Positions 11,028 through 22,674 of a stretch of 64,000 bases of DNA are shown in pieces. Origin of the DNA: Alopecurus myosuroides (lineage: Eukaryota; Streptophyta; Magnoliopsida; Poales; Poaceae). The stretch's first letter is position 1. Every line of letters begins with the position of its first letter. Under the pieces are notes generated by a model. It saw only the letters and a program-made list of their open reading frames with translations. It was not told the DNA's origin and searched no databases. The translations under genes were made by a program, and so were the position numbers. Where the stretch lies: contig CM054062.1 in the NCBI GenBank assembly GCA_028641055.1, positions 178,642,726 to 178,706,725 of the forward strand. The letters run 5' to 3'.

Positions 11028-14000
11028 CCCGTTGCAGTAATATTACTGGTTTCCGTGGTTTGGAATTGGATGGACTAGCCTTTATCTGCTCGATGTGCTC
11101 CACCGTTCTTGTCTTCACCATTTACTTCCTCCTAATCTATTTGTTTGCCTCTCCCAGGATGGCTCTAAACAAACAATTTGTATGAATCAATTGAGGCTGA
11201 GGGAGAAATACAGAGGCGAAAGCGTAGGCAAGAATCTATGCCATCCTCCTCATCTAGCCCGACATCAAAGGTCAGCGCACAAGCACTCTATGGTGTAACC
11301 GCTGCTGCCTATTCCCTCTTCACTCAATGGTCAGCGCACAAGCATAGTGTCCTCAACTGAATCGGCCGTTTAAGTCTTTGGGTATTGCTCCCAGTACACT
11401 CACACTTCTTTGGGTACTTGTTCTCAGGATAGACTATGGATCGTGAAAAGAGATGGATTTGGATGAAGGCGTAGCTGCTATTATTGTTTTTTTTCCTTTG
11501 GAATATTACATTTAGCAATGACATGATTTGGAAGTTACCAATTGGGGTCTATTAGTTTCATATCTGCAATCAGATAATTTCTCAATTTTGGTAATGTGGC
11601 CGACATCTTTTAGTGTCCCAAGGAAATGGCTAAGTTGAATAAGTAAGTTAAGCACACCAAAAGAATTCTTAGTGCAAATAATGCTCCGGCCATGTTAGTT
11701 GAATTTGTGTACAATGATATCAATTTCATGTCTCTTTCCATATATGCACAGCCTAGCTGGATCCAATGTCCCAAGAGATCATATGGAACTGATTTTATTT
11801 AACATATTAGGACGATGGTGATACGTGAACCGATGATATATTGTACTGCTAAACTAACTACATTCAGAATATGAATAAGAACCCATCTATCTACACTTAA
11901 TACCGGGAGCACAATCAATCCAAACGGGGCCTTACATTTCAAAGGTATCTTAAAAAATATATTGCCACATGTACTAACATTTCAAAACATTTCCATGCAG
12001 GTGATGGATACTTTTGGCAAAATTTAGTCAATTATGATACATGCTGCTCGGATTTTCAATACCGTCAATAACTTTATCAGTACAATACAACCGAAAAGTG
12101 AGATATTATGTGGAATAAAATATGTCAGTGAAACCAACTTAGTATTTTTTGGAGCCTACAATGTTTTTTATGTTTTCTAGGCATGAGAACTCAATGACTC
12201 TGAAGAGAAATATATATTTGAAACATGGAGATGGGCTGGTCTAGGAACAACTGTTGTATCCAGCTTAGACATGCTTTGGTTACTTTTACAAGCCCTAAAA
12301 TGATCACTGATTTGACACAGTCGTATCTTCTAGGGTGGGTTTCCGTTTTTAGATGAGTTGCTTTAGCTAAGACTATTATTTGAACATTGAATTTGTAGCT
12401 ATTGTCATGTTTATCCAAGTTTGATCTTCAGTTTTCCTCTTTTTAAACTATGTTCTATGATTCTCTGCTATGCTAACAGACTGAGGCTGAAAAGACAGCC
12501 CAGCAAAATTCTTCAAGGATTGTGTGTTCGTTGCCTGTTAGGGGTGAAACCTGAAGAGGTGGTGCATTTTGGGAATCACCGTAGGAACGATTTATGGTGA
12601 GTCACGAACGCAAGTTGTGATGCCTGGTTCTCACTCCTTGAAGGAGGTAAGCTTCATGTCATGGTGGCGCAAACACTGAACTACAGACCAAGTATTGTCC
12701 ATATAGGAAACAAGGCATGTACGAGTAGCATTTTTGTTGTCTCGATAGTTGTCTTAACTCATATATCATGTAAAGTTCTGATATCTTTTGTGTAGGAACA
12801 CTTTTGCTATTTTTTGTGCTCTACGGAAATATTTAAATCCTTGGACAATGAGCTTCATGTAATAGTTATTATGCTTTTTATGCTTTTTTACTACCTCTTT
12901 CTTGATGATATTTCTGAAGGTAGTTTGACCCAGATGTAATCATCTAAGGACTTATTTATTTGTACTGCCTTCTGAAAGATTTAGAACAAATGTATCAACC
13001 AATATTGAGGGAATTCAACCAAAAAAATCTATAACATACATATTTTAATTTTTGTGATTATGTTTGTGTTCAAATATTATAACTTTTTTTGTTGGATAAT
13101 TAGCATAGATGTTTCTGCAAAGTATTTTTGTAGAAAATATATTCTTTGTTCTGGACTTCATATACTATTTTTCGTATTACCTTTGTAAAATGAGGTGTTT
13201 TGACAGCCTTTGTGCATAGCATTGTGCAACTAATTATTTGCACAACCTAATTATGCCTTACATTTTTTTAATCTTGCTTCATGGCATTACACAGGAGATG
13301 ATTGGATTCTAAAGTCAATGCAATCCGGAGTGGTAGTGCTTGCATATAAAGCCGATGGAATGGAATGAGAGGGAACAAATGAGGAAGACGTGTACCTTCA
13401 CACATGCATATGTCAGCTTGACTTTGGTGTTTGGTTGCCTGCAACTTTTCATGTACTTTCATATATGAATATGACATCAGATGTAATTAAACTCTCTCCG
13501 GATCAAGCATCATGCTTCTATACAACTGTTTTACTCCTCAAATTTATGTCTTTAATTAAATATGGAAAGGGATTTTCTGTGGGAGGAGCCTCATGGATTT
13601 TTTTGTTGAAATATAGAAACTGTGGCACGCTATCTGCGGTCAGTTTCCGTGCACCGTGCTTCGGATGCAAGGAACAGACCACATATTTTCTTCATCCTTC
13701 TAAGACTACAGTATCATCTACTTATCTGATTAGTTTGGTCACAAAGTTTCTAAGTACTTCATTGGTGTGAGGAGTGAGGGGTCTATCATCAGACGAGGTT
13801 GCCGGCCAGCGGTGGCTCCCCTCACCTTCTTCCATCTTTTCTTTGCCCTCACCTATCACCATCTCTCTAATTTTTTTGGATGTACCATACAGGTGATTGA
13901 GGCAGAAGCAGGGCTAGAGACCAAGACAGGAGCAACACCAGAGAACTCCATTAGTTACTTGGGGGCAGTGATCGGACCTCCAATTCATATGACTTTGCGT

Positions 14001-15035
14001 ATAACTGATTGGATATATGCATACATTTCCTGTCTAGGGGTTTTGAGCTGACACAAAATTGTGTAGACATGTTCACTACGTATGTGTCAACTTTTCTCAT
14101 TTTAGACTTGTTTATTCTGTCAAACTACTACACAATATTTTCAAAGAGAAAATCTCATTTTGGACTGACTACAAATCCTAACTTTCCATGTTAGTTGAAG
14201 AAATGTCTTGATTACTCTATCGAACAAGGCATCTTGGAAACTTATTATTTTAAGCCACAATTCCGATTATTAAAGTGGCTTAAGCATTAGTGTTACAATG
14301 TTCTGGAAATAATATAATGGTCGTTAATGGGTATATTTTTGACATCTTTTATTGCCAGCAAAGTTTGTTATGATCTCCAAAATCTAAGTACTTTGTTTCA
14401 CAGTAACAAACGATTATATTGTGATCTTTCCAAGGGTCACATATTAGTTCTTTGGTCCACTTTCCGGATTAATTTCCTCAAGATTCTAGATGCATACCTG
14501 TGTATAAGAATCTGAAAACCATCAAACTATCTCTGCACATTTTATTCTCATCTCCTAAGATGTTGACAACGCTACGGATATGGTATTGTGGTTTAGTCCA
14601 TGCAGTTGGGCTGGAAATGTTAAGCATGGAATTTTTGTAGATGCCATTTGCATGGTCTTTACTTGTGAATATGTATGTGCGCTGGAAATGGAAGACATCA
14701 AATGTACCTGCGCCGGAGATGATATGATGCAACACCAAGACTGTTGGGATTTTTGGAATGACTGGTCATGGGCTATGGACACTATCGTAGATAGGGAAGA
14801 GTGAAGGTTCGTGACAGGAAGGAGAGCAAGTAGGAGTAAGAAATATGTCATCGTATGATATCAGACACATCATGATAAAAGAACATCTAATGCATAGGGG
14901 AACAGAGAATCAATAAGCGCTCATTTTCCCTTTCAGTACAAGATATATGTCTCAACACTGTTATAAACCATACATAGCGTGCATTGCAAATTACAATTAT
15001 TTTTTAGCAATATCAGTATGTCTTAAGTTTGTTCT

Positions 15036-15064
15036 CCCGTGGCAACGCACGGGCATTGAACCAG
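15036..15064 (+). other. Hel-1 3' terminal hairpin and end
   Basis: Six-base-pair stem CCCGTG/CACGGG with loop GCAACG (15036-15053), then CATTGAACCAG to the end. The terminal CCAG differs from the usual CTAG/CTRR by one base. Confidence 0.8.
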
Positions 15065-16000
15065 TTGATGACAATGTTAGGATGCTAGTTGAACTGCATG
15101 CTAGATGGGAAAGAGAAGATGAAAGAGCTAGAAAAAATAATATAGCTAAGGTTTGAACCATTACCACCACTAGTAAAACTGAAGCTTATCGTGCTAATAA
15201 ACCTTCTACTATTAATGGTAAAGTAACTGGTGTTGGCAATACTTCCACTTCTATTGCTAAACGTTTAAAATTGCCTGAAACCATTAAAACTGTTCCTGAT
15301 AAAAGTGCTGAAATTTTTCGAAATATGGGAGACAATGGTCCCATTACCTTTGATAAAAAATGACCTTGATTTTGATGATTGCAATATATTTCAAGTAATT
15401 GTGTTCCTACAAAATCTTTCTAGTTGTCCTAATGCTAGTGCTATGAATACGGCTTTCACAAAACATATTACATATGCTCTCGTACAAATTAGAGAAGAAG
15501 AATTAAGATGTGAAGCCTCTATCCCTAGGAAGTTATATGATGGTTGGGAACCCATCATTAAAATGAAGGTGAATGATTTTGATTGTAATGCTTTATGTGA
15601 TCTTGGTGCTAGTATCTCTGTTATGCCTAAGAAACTTTATGATCTGCTTGATTTGCCACCTTTGGAACACTGTTATTTGGATATTCGTCTTGTTGATAAT
15701 GTTAGAAAGAAATCTTTGGGGAGAGTTTATGATGTTCTTATTATGGTTAACAATACCCTTGTCCCTGTTTATTTCAATGTTATGAATATTGAATGCAATG
15801 CTTCTTGTCCTATTGTTTTGGGAAGACCTTTTCTTAGAACTGTTGGTGTTGTTATTTATATGAAAGAGGGGAATATTAAATATCAATTCCCACTCAAGAA
15901 AGGCATGGAAAACTTTCCTAGGAAGAGAATGAAGTTGTCTTTTGATTCTATTATTCGGACAAGTTACAATTTGGATGCTTCTTCACTTGAAAATACTTGA
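15065..16000 (+). pseudogene. Gp-2 gag C-terminus and aspartic protease
   Basis: Continuation of gag after the Helitron. The frame carries a TGA at 15154-15156, then shifts by one base at a run of six A (15355-15360) and stays open to TGA at 16000. The protease has the C-D-L-G-A-S active-site block and the I-V-L-G-R-P-F-L block, in the same order and spacing as in Gp-1. The frame ends about 45 residues after that block, without reverse transcriptase. Both gag-protease copies stop at this point, so the short form appears to be ancestral. Confidence 0.85.
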
Positions 16001-17068
16001 TTCTAGTTTTCTGGGCCTAGCTAAAAGGCGTTAAAGAAAAGAACTTCTTGGGAGATAACCCATGGTTTTATTTTTGCTTTATTTTTCTATGTTTTCTTTG
16101 AGTCAAGGTGTTGTTTACTTCTGTAGAAACTCCTTTGTATCTTTATTTTCTTGCATTTGTCGTGCCAAGTAAAGTCTCTAGTGAAATTTGGGGTTGGTTT
16201 TGGATTTCTGCGCAGGAAACAGATTTCTGTTGTCCACCATATAAAATCCCATAATTCACAGAATGATCAAAATGACTTGCCAATTTTTATGCTTATTCCT
16301 CAGCTAATTTTGAAACTTTTTCTAGCTTTACTTTTTCGATTTGAGCAACGGTTTCCCCAAAAAAAATCGTCTTTACAGACTATTCTGGTTTTGACAGATT
16401 CTGCCTTTTTACTTGCATTCTCTCTTTTGCTATGTCGAGTGGATTTCTTTGCTTCTTGAAACATCAGTAGCTGTAGCTAATGTTTAAAAGTATTAATAAT
16501 GCTTGTGTCCCTGCAGAACATGTGATTTTTTTATTCTGCACTAACCCATTATAATGCGAACTACATTGAGTGTGGTGCGAAGGAAGTTTTCAAGTGTCAA
16601 GAGAAGAGGGTGATATAATATGATCAAGAAGAGTGAAAAGCCAAAGCCTCGCGATGCCCCCGTGGTTCATCCCAGAAAATTCCAAGAAGACTCAAGCATT
16701 TAAGCTCGGGGATGCCTTCATCAACAATTTATCAGGTCACTTCTAGTGAAACTATATTTTATTCGGTCACATCATATGCATTTTACTTGGAGCGTCTGTT
16801 TGTTTTTGTTTTGTTTTCCTTGCTGCAATAAATATTTTGGAACCCAACATTCTTTGTAAGGGAGAGAGACACGCTCCTCTTTTTTTCATATGAATACTCG
16901 TTTTCTTCCATGCTCGTATTCTTAGTGTTTCTTCGAAATGCTGCAAATCCGTTTATCTATTGTCTTTCATGCATCTCTTATTCAGAGTTGTTAGTTCTAG
17001 TAGAGTAGTGTTCGTACTCTCTTGTTTCATTGCTATATCTCTTGGAGAGTTTTTGTTTACTATAAAAC
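16001..17068 (+). other. Gp-2 noncoding 3' tract
   Basis: T-rich noncoding sequence that includes the TTGGGAGATAACCCA motif at 16048-16062 shared with Gp-1. No gene is seen. The last five bases, AAAAC (17064-17068), would be the left target duplication of Tat-1. Confidence 0.6.
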
Positions 17069-17956
17069 TGTCGGACCCACGGATACCAGAGTATACTGGC
17101 CCGTCTGCTGCTGGCTCGACTCATCGGGTACAGAAGGAGTCTGTACCGTTCCATCAAGATAGGGAGAACCCCCTAAGAGTTATCCACCAAGGCCGACCCC
17201 TTGAAGAGGAGATCTCCAAGGGATATCCACTGCGCATCGCTGGGAAGGTGCCCTACTCCGACCCTGCTCCTTCCCGGAAGGAGCCCCGCCTGTTGGGAGA
17301 CAACCCATGTGAGGGTGACGCTTTGACCTCTGCACGGATGACGAAGCCACCACAGGAGACAAGATGGCTTTGGCAGTTGCCATTCTCGTGTATAAAATGC
17401 AGAGCTCCTCTGCGTGCACCAAAGCCCAGTCTGTGTCTTTCCTCTTTGGTGCAAGAAGACCGAGTCCGCGCTAGAAGACAAGGGAGGCATCACCAGGGTC
17501 CCCCACCATGACGCCATGGACGGCGCAGCTGTCCCTCGGCGACCAGGACCGCGCAGGAGGCGCAGTGTACGGGGCGCTCCATCCTTTGGCATCGTGTGGT
17601 ATCCGTTTCCTGCCAAGTGAGCGGAAAACAGGGCCGATAGCCAGCATAAGTAGACCTCCCATACCTCCACAAAGGAGGACGAAGGAAAACGAGAGATAAG
17701 AGAGAAGACCCCAAGTAGATAGGTCACCAGAATCCTCCGTTGTACTATAACCTCCACAGTGCAATCAACCAGACAAGAAGGAGTAGAGTTTTACACCATC
17801 ATGGTGGCCTAAACCTGGGTAGATTCCTCGTGTCATTACAGTTTTCCTTCAAGAGATCCCCTCTTGTAGCCTCAGGAGGTGCGATTGAACGTGGTTAGCC
17901 CCCGGTCTTTGAACCTTTGAGTGTTACCTGTCGTTGACAGATTAGCAACTCCGACA
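17069..17956 (+). repeat. Tat-1 5' LTR
   Basis: 888 bases from TGTCGGACCC to ACTCCGACA, terminal TG/CA. A TATAAAA box is at 17391-17397. No second LTR of this element is in the window, because the right part is truncated in the RNase H region. Confidence 0.9.
17391..17397 (+). promoter_or_regulatory. TATA box of Tat-1
   Basis: TATAAAA in the middle of the LTR, with CTCCTCTG-rich sequence just downstream. Likely core promoter. Confidence 0.65.
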
Positions 17957-17958
17957 TT

Positions 17959-17977
17959 TGGCGCGCCAGGTAGGGGC
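17959..17977 (+). promoter_or_regulatory. Tat-1 primer-binding site
   Basis: TGGCGCGCCAGGTAGGGGC two bases after the LTR end. The opening TGG is complementary to a tRNA CCA end. The tRNA is not assigned here. Confidence 0.75.
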
Positions 17978-18113
17978 TAAGGCATCTCTCTCGCATCTCC
18001 GTCACCTTGGTCGCCTCCCGCACCAATCGTACCAGCCGCAGGGTGTGGTCCTTGAAGCGGAACAACCTCGGTGGCCTCGTCACTGACTTCGCCCACATCG
18101 GGCTCTCCCAGTC

Positions 18114-18827
18114 TTGCTCCCCCGCGTCGCGGCACGGGAATGGCACAACGCATGCCGGCGAGTTCCACGCGAACCTAGCGCACCCCCGCGGTCTCCAACG
18201 TGGGCAACTTCGCAGGGAGCACCACCTGGAGCACGGGGGCCGGCGCGGTGTCCATACGTGCTTGACGCAGATGATGCTCGGTTGGTGTACACCACCGAGT
18301 TCACCTCCACTCCATTAGCTGACTGGGAGCAGACTAGCTTCAGCACGGTGGCCACACCCGTGGCCACGCCGGCGGAACCTTGGACGTGCAGGGGGAGACG
18401 CTCTCGAGTGCACGGCACGACATCCTTCACCCCGGGTAACGCCACCACCGACTCAGAGTGGCCTAGCTACCGAGAGCGATGGGCGAGCACCCGGGAAGGG
18501 GTCTGCTACGCGTTCAACAGAGACTTGTGGGAGGCAATGTGGCCTTCAGCCTTCCGGCCTCGCCTCCTGCCACGCTACACAGGGGATATTCCCCCGACGG
18601 ACTTCCGGCGGCAGTACGAGCCACGAGTCAGGGCTGCTGGGGGAGGCAACCGGTGCCTCCTGAAGTACTTTCCCCTGGCTCTCCGTGACCCTGCGCTCGC
18701 GTGGTTGCTAAACCTCCCGGGCAGCTCTGTGAACTCGTGGGAGGACCTACGCGTGCAGTTCCCCCAACACTTCCACCACCGCGGTCGTCTTCCCCGCGGT
18801 GAACCCGAGGATCGCGTGACTCTCTAG
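18114..18827 (+). pseudogene. Tat-1 gag, shortened
   Basis: The open frame holds a gag core; the block around residues 197-215 (DPALAWLLNLPGSSVNSW) matches the equivalent block of Tat-2 and Tat-3. The frame stops right after the core. The protease frame begins within about 100 bases in another phase, so the gag tail, zinc knuckle and linker found in Tat-2/Tat-3 (over 1 kb) are missing. An internal deletion is the simplest explanation. The upstream N-terminal part is Pro/Arg-rich and its true start is unclear. Confidence 0.75.
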
Positions 18828-18831
18828 CGTT

Positions 18832-19221
18832 TTGCCATGGGACACGGCAGGCACGGTGCGACGGAGGCGCACGACACCACCCGTCACGCCGCATGTATAC
18901 TCGGCGGGTCTCTCCCCTTCTTCCGAGCGTCACCTCAAACAGAGACCTGTGGGAGCCATCCCTCTGGTGTGTACCCCCACGATCAACCATGTCAATGTCT
19001 CGAAGACGCTTGTGGACGGAGGCGCCGACCTCAACGTAATCTCCTTCGAGAAGCTGCGCATCCCGCGTGACCGCCTTAGTGCCACCAGGCCCTTCAACGG
19101 AGTAACAAGCGGTACGATCATGCCGCTGGGGAGGGTCAGGCTGGCCGACACGCTCGGGACCCTCCAAAACTACCTTGCCGAGGAAGTCGACTTCGACGTT
19201 GCCCACATCGGGCTTCCCTAC
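18832..19221 (+). pseudogene. Tat-1 protease, N-terminal part, split by Tat-2
   Basis: Retropepsin-like domain with active site V-D-G-G-A-D followed by LNVIS, a Tat-type variant of D-S/T-G. The frame runs into the Tat-2 LTR after the residues H-I-G-L-P-Y and resumes at 45432. Confidence 0.85.
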
Positions 19222-20095
19222 TGTAGGGGGGTTACCCCCGAGTAGGGTACAGGCAAGTGCTAAAGGCAAGATCAGAAGGGATGTTTGGCCCAGTAGCCGG
19301 CTACCTGGTACTCGCTACCCGGTCGACTGCTACCCGGTCTTACACCTAGACGGCCAGGAGGATGAATCAAGAGAGTTATGCTCCTCCGAATAGAAGAGCT
19401 GGTCCGAGTAGAAATGGCGGGAACCTACTCGGGCCAGAAGTCAAAGGAGCCGTTCTGACACCGAATCCCGCGTATCCCGGGTCCGTACTTGGCACTGTTC
19501 ACAGCACTGTTCATCTGGGGACGGCGTGCCTGACAGCGACAGTGTGTCAGCAGGGCGTCGCAGGATAGGGGGGACCTACTCTGTGTTCGCCCAGTGATAA
19601 CAGACTGGACACTTGGTTTTGCCCAACGACTTTCCGCACCGGGACAAATCTAGAAGCCAAAGCTGTCAGCGGGAACTCGGAAGAAGGACGGTGTGCACAC
19701 AATGTCGACATCTGTTTGTATTTGGCTGTATCCAGCAGGGCACCGAGTATATAAGGCGCCCTGCCCCCTCCTGCGTGAGGGATGCTGACCTAGATCCTGG
19801 ACTGGTTCACGTTCTTGACCTAGTTCATCTGGTAGAGAGAAGAGTGGCTACTCGGTAGCAAGAACCATTGTACTATGGCTACTCGGTGAGACATCCAAAT
19901 AAAAAGAGAAAGGCAGGAGTAGGGGTTTTACCTCCTCACGAGGGCCCTGAACCTGGGTAGATCGTGTTGTTTGCAGTGCTTGTTTCATCCTTCACGCGTC
20001 TACTCGTCGCGTGATCCCTCCCCGAGCGCCTCCAGCGTCCTTCGTCCCCACATCTTTAGCCATCCTATGGAATCTGCCGTGACACCACCACGACA
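19222..20095 (+). repeat. Tat-2 5' LTR
   Basis: 874 bases. Starts TGTAGGGGGGTTACCCCCG, where the 3' copy has TGTC. It ends CCACCACGACA. An inverted repeat GGGGG-GTTA-CCCCC sits at the very start. TATATAAG is at 19748-19755. The last 29 bases contain the ATG from which the gag frame opens. Confidence 0.95.
19748..19755 (+). promoter_or_regulatory. TATA box of the Tat-2 5' LTR
   Basis: TATATAAG followed by GCGCCCTGCC. The same sequence is at 45079-45086 in the 3' LTR, and TATATAAG recurs in the Tat-3 LTR at 52425-52432. Presumed promoter for the genomic RNA, which would start about 290 bases before the gag ATG. Confidence 0.75.
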
Positions 20096-22190
20096 GTTGG
20101 CGCCCACCGTGGGGCAACCAGCGGCGCTGGCTGGAGTTTCCATTCGGACGGGATCGATTTCTGCTACCGGAGAGCGCGTGGTCTGCGGTCTCGTCCACAA
20201 ATTCGGCTCCTTCGACTTCGTCACCGACAACGCCGGCGATTTTGGCGGCAGCGCCATGCCGGAGGGCGGCACGGTGCTTTCTTTCGGCGCGCACCTCGTC
20301 TACGTCGCCACTGTCATCGACCGCGAGTACCCCGAGCTGGTGCATGACGCGGAGGATCCACCCGCCGTTATTGCCGCACGCGGGAGGCCGTCGAGCCGCT
20401 CTGCGAGCGTCGCGGAGGTGATGATGACCGGCCCTGCTGCTGACGCCGGGAAGGGCACGTCTGCTACCGCTGCGGTCGTCGTCGAGGATCTCGCTGGCTC
20501 AAGTGCTGGCGGAAAGACGCACAAGCCTTACGAGAAGGAGTGCAACCTTCCGCTCTCCACTACTCCGACGATCCCTGCGTCTGCGGCGCGGACGGGTATG
20601 CCGCCTCCCACTGACCTCGAGATCCTGACCATGAAGGCGCAGCTCGACCGGCAGCGCCAGGCGCTGCTCGCTGAGCAGGCGGAGTTGGAGAAGATCAGGC
20701 TAGAGCTTAGCTTAGATCAGCTTGAGTACAACAAGGCTCATGGTTTCACACCAGTTGTTAGGAGAGCTAGCAAAGTAGGTGCTACGCGTCGCAACCTAGG
20801 TGCCGAGATGGCAACGGTTGTAGAGGCTCCCAGTCAGTCCGCCACCGCAAACACCTCCACTAGACCCAGACACAGCACACCCGCCAAGACACATAGAGCT
20901 GCTGAGGCTGTAGCTGGCGAGTTGCCGCATCTAGTTGGCGACGCGCGCGTCAGGCAGCAGGAGAGGCTGAACGAGTTGGTGCTAGAGGCGGCTAGGCAGA
21001 ACGAGGAGTTCCGGAAAGCCAACCCGGGTGCTGGAGCCTCTCAGGTGGTGCACTCGCACGTGGCCAGATCTAACGATCATGCTTCATCTCCGCACCCTAG
21101 CCGCGAGAGAAGCCGAAGTGGGCATTCTGGCAAGGGTAGGCAGATGCAGGTGTACGACCCGGCTGTCGCCGCGAAACAGCTCGCTGTGCCGCGACAGTCC
21201 GTACAGAAACACTACGCTACAGGAGCAGGCTTTCAAGCCCATAAAGCTCAAAGCCAGGCCCGAGATGGAGAGCGCCCAGGTCCTTCTCAGCATCCCGTCG
21301 CTCAGCCTACTCGGCAGAGGCAACAGCCGCGCGCAGTGGCGCCAGCCGCCAACCCGGTGGAGCAGCCTGCAGCTGTGCAGGTGGACCGGTATTATGATGG
21401 CGATTCGGCCATGGGGATGGCTCGCTATGACATTCTGGATCGTGTGGGCGAGCGCGTGTTGGCGCCTGGAGATGCAAGGCACCAGCTGGACCGGATCAGC
21501 TTGTCGGCGCGGCTGGAGAACACGGGTCCTCCTGGCCCTGAGTGCTTTGGCCCGCGCATCATGAACGAGCGATCCGTGAAGAACTTCCAGCTCGCGAGGG
21601 GCACCAAGAGCTACAACGGCAGCACCAAGCCAGAAGACTGGCTCAATGATTATGTCACCGCAGTCCACATCGCGGGCGGCAACCGGAGATGGGCAGTGCG
21701 GTACGTCCCGCAGATGCTAGAGGGTCCAGCTCGCACTTGGCTCAACAACTTGCCCAAGAACAGCATAAATTGCTGGCTGGACTTCTCGGACGCCTTCGTC
21801 AGCAACTTCACCAGCACTTACAAGAGGCCGAATAGGCCACAGCAGTTGTCCGCTTGCAGGCAGCGGGAAGACGAGACGGACCGCGAGTATCTTACTCGGT
21901 GGAGCACACTGCGGAACACCTGTGAAGGTGTGAATGAAGCCCAGGCCATTACTTGGTTTGCGCAGGGTTGCAGACATGGCAGTATGCTGTGGCAAAGGTT
22001 GCAGAGGGAGATGCCGAACACTCTGGCGGAGACCATCAAGATTGCGGATCAGTACGCACTCGGTGATCCTACCCAGCCCCTGATGGATTCCTCCGAGCCG
22101 AGAAGAAACTTCAACACCAGCAAGCGCAACGAGTTCCGCAACAAGCGCAGGGGTGACCGAATAATGTTCGGTACGACCCTGAGGAGGTGA
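20067..22190 (+). pseudogene. Tat-2 gag, with frame breaks near its end
   Basis: The frame opens at an ATG inside the LTR (20067), passes through the primer-binding site and encodes a long gag. The N-terminal region is conserved with Tat-3 (the VTDNAGDFGG block). A charged helical middle follows, then the gag core near 21540-22060 (RTWLNNLPKNSINCW). Against Tat-3, one base is missing near 22165, which creates the TGA at 22188-22190. A further four bases are missing near 22240, which puts the rest in another frame. Gag would form the particle; this copy would give a truncated protein without zinc knuckle or protease. The next in-frame ATG is at 20256, and Tat-3 has no Met there, which favours the LTR start. 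Confidence 0.85.
20098..20115 (+). promoter_or_regulatory. Tat-2 primer-binding site
   Basis: TGGCGCCCACCGTGGGGC starts two bases after the LTR and is identical in Tat-3. It is also in frame with gag and would be translated. The priming tRNA is not assigned. Confidence 0.85.
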
Positions 22191-22598
22191 ATGCAGTGGC
22201 TGTTGGAGCTGGGGGTAGCCAAAGGCAGAAACCTGCTGGAGCCTACGGGCGAACCAGAACCAGGGCCAAGGCAACAAGAAACCTTTCCGTGCTCCTCAGT
22301 CGGGTAGCGGCAACTCGGAGCAGACGAGGAAGTTCGTCTTTGACGACATGAAGGATGGCCCATGCAGTTTCCATACTCAGCACCCCTCAAGGCCTGCTAA
22401 TCACACTACCCGACAGTGCGAGTGGTGGGATCTGATCAGGAATGAAGGCTTGCCTCCTCCTCCTCCTCTGCCAGCTGCAAATGACAATGTGCAGCCTGCT
22501 CGCGCACCCGCAGCTCGGCCTCCAGTGTTTCCGAGAAGAGAAAACATGAACCAAGTGGCTTTAGGAGCCAACCGTCACTTCTACAATGAGGGCTACCG

Positions 22599-22674
22599 CA
22601 ACAACAACAACTACTACAACAGCAACAACAACAGAGGCAACAACAACTACCAGGGCAACAACAACGGCAACAAT
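22599..22674 (+). repeat. AAC-rich microsatellite in Tat-2 gag
   Basis: Imperfect CAA/AAC repeats encode a run of Asn with Tyr and Gly. The homologous tract in Tat-3 (55320-55413) is longer and also has a TAC run encoding Tyr. The tract therefore varies in length between copies while staying in frame. Confidence 0.85.

Larger units (their letters stand above)
9960..15064 (+). mobile_element. Hel-1: non-autonomous Helitron inserted in Gp-2 gag
   Basis: The left end starts TCTTTACCTAATAATAAAGG, a typical grass Helitron 5' terminus. The right end has the hairpin CCCGTGGCAACGCACGGG followed 11 bases later by CCAG, close to the CTRR consensus. It sits between host A (9959) and T (15065), as Helitrons do, and makes no target duplication. 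Joining 9959 to 15065 keeps the Gp-2 gag frame, which independently confirms both ends. No Rep/helicase gene is visible; the longest frames are about 130 residues and unrecognised. The GC-rich stretch 10060-11060 looks exon-like and may be a captured host fragment. The rest is AT-rich, intron-like sequence. Confidence 0.85.
6990..17068 (+). mobile_element. Gp-2: gag-protease-only element, plus strand, carrying Hel-1 and truncated by Tat-1
   Basis: Order: 5' LTR, tRNA-Asp-like primer-binding site, T-rich leader, gag, Helitron insertion, protease, noncoding 3' tract. It has the same plan as Gp-1 in the opposite orientation, and again no reverse transcriptase. The left border is placed near 6990 by composition and by analogy with the Gp-1 LTR length; a clean TG terminus was not found, so the end may be eroded. 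On the right the element is interrupted by the Tat-1 LTR at 17069, and the rest was not found. Confidence 0.75.
17069..19221 (+). mobile_element. Tat-1, left part: 5' LTR, gag, start of protease
   Basis: A Tat-lineage Ty3/gypsy element inserted in Gp-2. It starts TGTCGGACCC and has an 888-base LTR, its own primer-binding site type and a gag gene. It is interrupted inside the protease codons by Tat-2. The right part continues at 45432: the protease reading frame (tyrosine codon ending at 19221) picks up exactly after the CCTAC duplication. Tat-1 is a different family from Tat-2 and Tat-3, since its LTR and primer-binding site are not alike. Confidence 0.9.
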
